Assembly: GCA_023653785.1 (NCBI GenBank)
Contig: JAMKCH010057901.1
Span: forward strand, 272,090 to 336,089
From: Ophioderma brevispina
Taxonomy: Eukaryota > Echinodermata > Ophiuroidea > Amphilepidida > Ophiodermatidae
Direction of reading: 5' to 3'
Length of the DNA: 64,000 nucleotides
Below, one piece after another: positions 57,555 through 64,000 of this stretch. Numbering within the stretch: position 1 is the first letter of the stretch; every line of letters starts with the position of its first letter. The notes beneath the pieces were generated by a model. The model searched no databases. It saw nothing but the letters and a program-made list of their open reading frames with translations, and had not been told where the DNA came from. Made by a program: the position numbers and the translations under genes.

Positions 57555-57908
57555 TTAAAGGGGGATGGCCCGATTTAAGTATATGAAGTTTTTATCTTGG
57601 TAGAATGGACTTCGCCTCAAAAGTCCATCTGTAAATTTTCGCGCCGATACTTCAATCTGTTTTGATGGGATACCTCAAACATGATTTTGTAAACCCCATA
57701 GAGTGCTGTGTAAAATTAATATTGGTCCACCAAAATGGGGCACATTTTCGCTCAAAACTTCCAAACCAAACATCCTTTGGCTCTAAGATTTCACAGGTTA
57801 AATGAGAAAAACAGTAGCTTTCTTCTGATACCAAAATGTTGACCACTTCCTGTAAAATTTAGGGTCCCTGGGGACGAGGCTATTAGCAATCGGGCCATGG
57901 ACCTTTAA
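57555..57908 (+). mobile_element. TTAAAGG element family B, copy 2 (complete)
   Basis: Starts TTAAAGGGGGATGGCCCGAT and ends ATCGGGCCATGGACCTTTAA in inverted form. TTAA is at 57555-57558 and 57905-57908. The body matches the truncated copy at 9175-9486. Confidence 0.87.
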
Positions 57909-58254
57909 AAAGGAATGTTGTTTGATGACATCTTTCAAATTCAGAGGCAAATAATATGTTTGACAAAACATTGCCCTTTGTTATTTACATATCTTGTAGT
58001 CCTCGCAGGTATTTTCATACCAGACATACCCAAGAGTTGTTAGTTTTCTTCAGGGATTTAAGGGGGAAATGCCTATTTTAAGCTCAATTGTAAGACTGTA
58101 AACAAATGTGAGGAAAAGGGTGGAGAAGAATGGGCAACAGCTGTTCATGTCTCTGTACTCTTGAGACATTTGATATCATGCATAAAAGTTTACCTAGCAT
58201 GGTTAATTTCTACAAATTGCAATGATTTGCAAAACTCTAAAAAAAAAAAAAAAA
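57909..58254. other. No gene recognised
   Basis: Unique AT-rich sequence, ending in an A run (about 58239-58257) that abuts element E2. Confidence 0.45.
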
Positions 58255-58592
58255 AAAACAAGATTTCAAATAACAGGTGTCCCTAAAAAATGTGAAAATT
58301 CTGATTTTTGCACTGGTGTAAAGCTTTCTATCAAAAATATCCCAATCTGAAAGGATTAAGCTGAGAACTGTTTCTTTGGTACAAAAATTGTGAAATTTCT
58401 AATTTCCTGTAGGAAATTCAGCCTATGTTTTCTATTGAAATATAACCATATACAACTCACCATTTCTTTTCATTTTAAGTTATTTCTGTAGCCAAATAAA
58501 AGGTAAGGAATCTATAGCGTGTCTAATCTATATGAAATCACAACATATTACAGAAAATATGGATGACTTGAAATCTCTCGTTGCACCTTTAA
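58255..58592 (+). mobile_element. TTAAAGG element family E, copy 2
   Basis: The right end TGAAATCTCTCGTTGCACC followed by TTTAA (TTAA 58589-58592) is the exact inverted form of the left end of E1. The left end is eroded into an A run. The body is shared with E1. Confidence 0.8.
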
Positions 58593-59914
58593 CAATACTC
58601 TTTACATTACCTACAATGTTAGTCATAACAAATAGGTATGACTTTGATTTATCTTTTTGTCAGATGATTTCTATCTTACAAGTACATCAGTTAATAACTC
58701 TTACTTCACCGTGTAGCATCTGTGCTACTTGGTTGTTATGCATCCATTCTCCTCTGAGGTGTTGTAATCAGGCATTTTGAAATATTAGAGGAATTCACTT
58801 TACTCAGGATTGTAATTTTAAACCAAACTGTTGCTACTAAATACTTAGAGTAAGATTTACCTATTTTTTCTCAGTCTGCAGAATTTTGCACCATTGACTG
58901 GCAGCCATCTTGGGATGGGTGCAGAGCATCACTCATGTTGTCTTGTCAGGGATAGTATAAACACTTGCCTAATGCCTATCCTGTTATATATTACTTGCAT
59001 TGCTGGGTGGCCTGCCTATTTGATACACTATAAGCCAATACAATCTCAATTTCCATGGCACAGTTCAGTGCCTTCCTTTCACCAGTGTATTTAGAAAATA
59101 TACCCCCTGGTCTTTGAATAAGTTCATTGGGAATGTGGCGAAACATAGTGAAACGTCACAAAAATGCGAGTAAAAAACAACATCTTTTTACTCAATTTGG
59201 GAATTGATCACAAGGAATCTATATCTAATATATACCACCTGGTTTTTAAGGCAATTTTTTATACCCAGAACACACTAGGTTAGTTCTGTTAATACAAGTA
59301 CATAGTGAAGTTCAATGAACTTAGTCCTTGGTGGATGAGCCAGGCGTAGCTCATAATGATGTTGTTGGGAGGTTCCTGTGTTGAAGGATTTTCTTTATAC
59401 CAGACACCTGTCTGATTTAAACTCATCTAATTTATTAACATAATTAGGAAGACTAATTCATTAATGTCAGTTACAAGATAAAACTTCCATTGTTCCAGTT
59501 CGGCGAGTTGTTTGGCTATGATAATCAAGCTACAAGGAAGCAAAAGCTCTTTAGTTAATCTAACAAAATATTTAAGACGACTACCGATGACATCGGCAGT
59601 GTCAAGTGCGCAATTGTCGTCGTTCGTTGACCTGGCGTGAAGCATTGTCCGTGTGTCATCAGCAGCTGTCCCTCCTGGTGAAGGATGATGTTACAGCAGA
59701 ATAACGTTGGCATGCCACTGGGCATTTGTAAACCTATAATGAGTACAGCTACGATTACTGCTAAAAATTGGTTTGGCATAATTCCTTGAAGTTGTTCAAA
59801 CCACAGATACGTGTTTTGGATATTTTCCAAGAAACAGAAATAGAAATCCAGACATTATAGGGCAGTTAATTTTAGTACATGCATGTATCACAGCATGTGC
59901 ATTCTTTAAAACAT
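58593..59914. other. No gene recognised; weak coding-like frames at 59427-59830
   Basis: Two overlapping minus-strand frames (91 and 72 codons) have hydrophobic segments (FLAVIVAVLIIGLQM, LPCSLIIIAKQLAEL). They cannot be joined without a frameshift and match no family that I recognise. Confidence 0.3.
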
Positions 59915-60060
59915 CAGGCGCAGATCTAGGGAGGGGGCGGAGGGGGCGCGCGCCTCCCGGTAATTCTGCAAAATCTTGCAAAATCAGCCCATTTTGGACA
60001 AGTTTAGCCTTTCAGCCCCTCGGTAATTTTGATGTTTTTCAAATCCTGGATCCGCCCCTG
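59915..60060. mobile_element. hAT-like MITE (146 bp)
   Basis: Starts CAGGCGCAGATCTAGGGAGG and ends ATCCTGGATCCGCCCCTG, whose complement is CAGGGGCGGATCCAGGAT. CAGGGGCGGATCCAGG is a common end of short hAT-like elements. I could not confirm a clean 8-bp target duplication. Confidence 0.7.
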
Positions 60061-60878
60061 AACATGGTACATAAGAGAAAGCGTGATGATCCAAATTCAA
60101 TCTTGTATGATATTGGTGATTGCATACTGATAATATCATATCACTGCTTTGTCAAATTCATGCTTACTCCTGGTTAAACGCATACACAAATCCACAATCA
60201 ATACACAAGTTTGTCCATTTTAAATTACAATGTACATGCTATCAATGTAGTGAATTAAAATGGGGGGTTTTAAAGTATGAATTAAAAAATAAATAAATGC
60301 ACATATTTATATAGTGCTTTATACAAGTCTCACAGTGCTTTAACATTTTCAAGTTCAAACGTTTCAGATTTTGAAGGAAAATTCTGTATGTTGCAGCATA
60401 CAATACATTACAGTGTATCACGCCCATGTTGTGGATAGGTCATACCATTCTGATACAGGGTAATTAACTTTTAATGCCATAAAACATCTAGGTGCCAAGA
60501 TGTATGTGGTGGAGAAAAATGTAGGAAACGGTTAGTGACAATTTGTACATTTAATTATTATTTTTAGGGATTATATTTGTCATGGAAAACTACTTTTTTT
60601 TTCAATCTCATTCTTTAACTTAAAAATAAAATTGCTTGGTCAATTAGTATCCATTTCTCCCTTTTTTTCCTTTCTTTTGGAAAAAATTGAAGCTTCATGA
60701 GAAAGAAAGACTCGAGCTGTAAACAGATTAAATATGTGCTACACAAAAAAAAACAGGGCCAGTCTATCAAGATTGAAGAATTTTCTTTGATTGAAGAGAC
60801 AGAATCATCAAATCTCTATTCACTGGAATGGTGGACCCAAAGTACTACGAGGAATGAGGAAATCCGATAAATTTGTGC
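60061..60878. other. No gene recognised
   Basis: Unique AT-rich sequence. Confidence 0.45.
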
Positions 60879-61522
60879 TTAAAGGAAATATGTCAAGATT
60901 TTTGTCAAGCCAGTTTGACTTACTATAAATATAGTACCTAGTCACGAATTCCCGAAAAAATAATACATTTTTGATGTTAAATTAACAAAAATGGAGAGGC
61001 ATTTTAATTTGCTTTTTGACATACGAAGGAAAACGGGCGGATTTTCGCCACGGCTTCATTGATCAAAAGACAGCCCAATTTTGTGTCTCTCGTGACGTCA
61101 AAGTGAGTGACAAAACATCGTGTTGTTGACTCGAATTGTTATTGCTGACACTGGAATATTGATGGATTAATGAAAGTAATAATAAAATTCGAAAAAATAA
61201 GTTACAGAAGACATATTTTGATTCATTTCGTTGTGTTTTAATTATTTATTAGAAAATGTGGCAAACTCTGCGATTGCTGTCACAACGACGGAAATTATGG
61301 ATGGTCATAACTTTGATGTCACCATTTGCCTGCGAAGTGGAGTGTCGGAAGCGTTGTCGGAATCGTAAGCTATTGGGCGGAAAATTAATAAAAGGGGGGC
61401 AAAATACTCAATAAAATGTGGACAATTTTCAACTTATTTTGATTTATATTAATCTACGTTACTTAAGCTTTCCATCCAGACCAAATTTTCCAAATATTCA
61501 GAATCATGAATATTCCCTTTAA
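60879..61522. mobile_element. TTAAAGG element family C (644 bp)
   Basis: Starts TTAAAGGAAATATGTCAAG and ends ATGAATATTCCCTTTAA in inverted form. TTAA is at 60879-60882 and 61519-61522. It is longer than the other families and contains TGACGTCA (CRE palindrome) near 61092 and a second TGATGTCA near 61314. No transposase-like frame. Confidence 0.75.
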
Positions 61523-61559
61523 GATGTGGGATTCAGATAAGTCACTCATAAAATATCTT

Positions 61560-62215
61560 AAAGATTTTGGGGTACAATATCAGGACAGAAATACTGGAGT
61601 TCATTTTGGTTGATGTGATAAGATCCTTACGATATCTGTTAAGCAATGTGAAGAGTTAATGCTATGATGGTAATATGATAACAAATATCCTTACAATATC
61701 TGTTAAGCAATATCTGGTGTTGATTTATGCTAATAATAGTAATTAATATTATTAGGCCCAAAAAAAGTTTGACTCAGAAGAAATGTGAAAAATGCAAATG
61801 CAAATGTTTTTTTTTAGAAAAATGCTAATGTGATATGCGTTTTTTTTTTATTGCTTTTTTTACCCACTTTTTAATTTTTTCGGCTGCTCATTTTCATTTT
61901 TTTTTCTCAAAATTTTTCTCAAAATTTTTCAAGTGAGCAAAAACCTAAAAAAAAATAATGCGCTAAAAGACCAACTTTAAACAAAATGCACACAGTCTTC
62001 TTGGCCTTATTATTATTATTACAATATTAGTTAAGCAATATCTGGAGTTAATTACGCCATGGTGATAAGATATAAAAGATCCTTAGAGTATCAGTGTAGC
62101 ATGCTATGATATTATGATATTAAAAGATCAACACAGTATCAGTTAGGCAATATCTGGAGTTGATTTATGATAGACTGATATGATATCAAAGACCCTTGCA
62201 ATTGTGGATATTTTC
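61560..62215 (+). repeat. ~64-bp tandem repeat, about five copies, split by a MITE
   Basis: Units carry TATCNGTTAAGCAATATCTG, GAGTTNATTTATG and TGATATNATA. They occur at about 61620-61750 and again at 62020-62200. The interruption is the AT-rich MITE at 61755-62010. Confidence 0.78.
61755..62010 (+). mobile_element. AT-rich MITE ending TTATTAGGCC / GGCCTTATT, copy 2
   Basis: Same order as 22387-22654: TTAGAAAAATGCTAATG, TTTTTTCGGCTGC, AAGTGAGCAAAA, AAGACCAACTTTAAACAAAA and GGCCTTATT. It divides a tandem repeat, so it inserted after the repeat formed. Confidence 0.75.
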
Positions 62216-63106
62216 AGTTAGGGGCAGTTTCAACACTCAACAACTGGATGCTCCCCATTTCCACCTGGTTCGTGCTGGTTGGAACCAGCTTTAATGCTAA
62301 TGATAGACCAGGTTCACTGCCAAGAACATGGGTCAACCAACAACTGTGTTTTGAAGCCAGCCCATAATGAAAAGCAAATACTGAAACAATATGAAGCCAA
62401 ACAGGTTAGCTAAGAAGATAATATGCTTCCTACATTATGAGTGAATACATGTCGATATGTACGCAAGGGATCTCAGATATAACCAATTCATTTTGCATTA
62501 TGTGTCAGGGTTTTTAATTACAATCTTAAAAAATAAAAAAAAATGCTACACGAAGTGAGTTGCTCAGCTACTGAAAATAATTCATGAAAGTTTCCAAATG
62601 AAATTCCACTTGCTTTGCTTAATCGTGAATAATTTGGACAAATAGGTTTTCTCCAAACAACAATCAGAAACTTCTCTAAATATCGTTCTGTTTCAATTAT
62701 TAACCTCTTCCTTGATTGAAAAAAATATGCAATTATCCAAAATGTAAACACCATAGAACCATTTGATTTGCTGGTGACTAAACCCACTCAGATTCTAAAA
62801 TTGTTTGCAACTTTTTGTTACAAAGTTCTGAAGTATGCAATTTGTGTTTATTTCCACAATCAAATTCAGCATGAAAAGTGGAACGTTTTGATTTTTGTTC
62901 ACATTTTCAAATTCTAGCCCTTGCCAATGTTCAGTGTCATAAAAAGATCAATTTGATATAAAAATCCTAAGAGAGCCCACCATTAGACATATGCAAAAGT
63001 GTGAGATGACAATGAGCCCATGCACTACAGGGTACAATTCTATTCAGCAGGCACTGCCCCCTGGGAAGAAGGCATGATACTCAGCTCTGTGGTGGATTGT
63101 AGTCAT
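62216..63106. other. No gene recognised
   Basis: Unique AT-rich sequence. An 89-codon minus-strand frame (62518-62787) shows no known domain. Confidence 0.45.
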
Positions 63107-63598
63107 CTAAAACCGAGTGACTGAAGATCCACTCGGTCGATATTCGCATTTATTATTTGCAAACGCTGTGTGTTTGCACAGTGACACCTTATACCTGCGT
63201 CTGGGCTTGTAGCAGTTTAACATATATATTTTGCACTCTGGGGTTTTTTTGGGTAAATCTGTCCTCTCATCACGGTGATGAATCTGTGGATATGGCTTGT
63301 CCTTATTATATTTCCCCAATGTTGGTAATTTGATTAGTAGTTGCATTGTTGTTGTTTCATATTGTTTGGGTTTGGTGAACTCTTGGAAGTTCACTGAATG
63401 TAATGAAATATATGTATCCGTTTCTATACTTTTAAGGAAGAGGGTATTTGAATACAACTTACTTAGTTTTGTGAATTGACAAAAAAAAAACAAACCCAAG
63501 ATCATTGCAACACTGTTTTTACAATGTTTTAAACTCCATCCAATGTATCCTAGTGTACCATTACGATAAATCAATAGGTGCAGTGAATCTGTTGTCAA
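63107..63598 (-). CDS. Unidentified 163-codon open frame
   Basis: Apart from frames over C-rich repeats, this is the longest uninterrupted frame in the window. The protein starts MTTDSLHLLIY, has one hydrophobic stretch (SVAMILGLFFFCQF) and ends in a basic, Cys-containing tail (MLNCYKPRRRYKVSLCKHT). I see no domain. In a 64-kb AT-rich window, one chance frame of this length is not surprising, and shorter frames overlap it on the other strand. It may be a terminal exon or nothing. Confidence 0.15.
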   Translation of the reverse strand: MTTDSLHLLIYRNGTLGYIGWSLKHCKNSVAMILGLFFFCQFTKLSKLYSNTLFLKSIETDTYISLHSVNFQEFTKPKQYETTTMQLLIKLPTLGKYNKDKPYPQIHHRDERTDLPKKTPECKIYMLNCYKPRRRYKVSLCKHTAFANNKCEYRPSGSSVTRF

Positions 63599-64000
63599 TT
63601 TCGTTTCACAAAATAGAGTACACTGAATTTCCCAGTAACATTCTTCATCATTGTTTTAACGCTCTATATTTCACATTTTTTAAACTTTTCATTTTCTTGG
63701 CGACCTCAGCACAGTTTTTTTTAAGTACTTGGTTATACTAATTAAGCTAATCTTGTCTAACATCACATCATTCACTCGAGGTTTGACAAACAGACAAAGG
63801 ACATAACTCAACTGAAAAGAAATATTAAAGAATTTTCTTTTTAATTCTACTGTAATACTGCTTTGAGAATGCGATGATTTAATATGTTTCTAACTAAGCA
63901 AATCTATTCATTATTCAAAATGTAAACATCTCATAAAGCTCATATATTGTACTGTAAGCAAACATTATATAAACAAAGAACAATTTTTAATTATGAACAG
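63599..64000. other. No gene recognised
   Basis: AT-rich window end with no feature. Confidence 0.5.

Noticed and set aside
10923..64000. Further upstream GALNT exons
   Set aside because: I looked on the minus strand for the expected WGGEN, DxH and signal-anchor exons and found no convincing match. They may lie beyond the window or be obscured by errors.

Overview
The window is animal (metazoan) nuclear DNA, not prokaryotic. It is AT-rich, has no operon structure, and holds one spliced gene in a dense field of short inverted-repeat transposons, foldback elements and tandem repeats. The gene and the element types suit a marine invertebrate, perhaps a non-vertebrate deuterostome, but I cannot name the taxon from sequence alone.

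The only confidently coding locus is the 3' part of a polypeptide N-acetylgalactosaminyltransferase of the GALNT1/GALNT13 type on the minus strand. Five exons (10742-10922, 9005-9145, 7937-8034, 5114-5254, 2520-2663) carry the end of the catalytic domain, the linker and the whole C-terminal ricin-type lectin domain. The upstream exons were not found and should lie at higher coordinates. Two of the five exons each carry a single-base indel that breaks the frame. One exon's 3' end, with its splice donor, is copied into a five-copy tandem array running into the intron. The introns are full of hairpin-forming elements.

From 14.87 to 20.26 kb lies a roughly 45-bp minisatellite of about 100 noisy copies. 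Most copies hold a TGAGTCA heptamer, the AP-1 consensus. The array is broken by a unique insert and by three related spacer blocks.

The rest is mostly mobile DNA. At least five families of short elements end in TTAAAGG and sit at TTAA sites; these termini match T2/Kolobok-type MITEs. A family with TGTCCCCGCCGAA termini and a long C-rich array occurs three times. There are also a TA-flanked MITE, hAT-like G-rich elements, two palindromic elements with tRNA-like arms, several foldbacks and a LINE reverse-transcriptase tail. A decayed coding-like tract of unknown identity lies at 48.3-50.4 kb. Several insertions are nested in other repeats, which gives natural empty-site comparisons.

Coordinates of repeats were read by eye and are approximate unless a motif edge is named.
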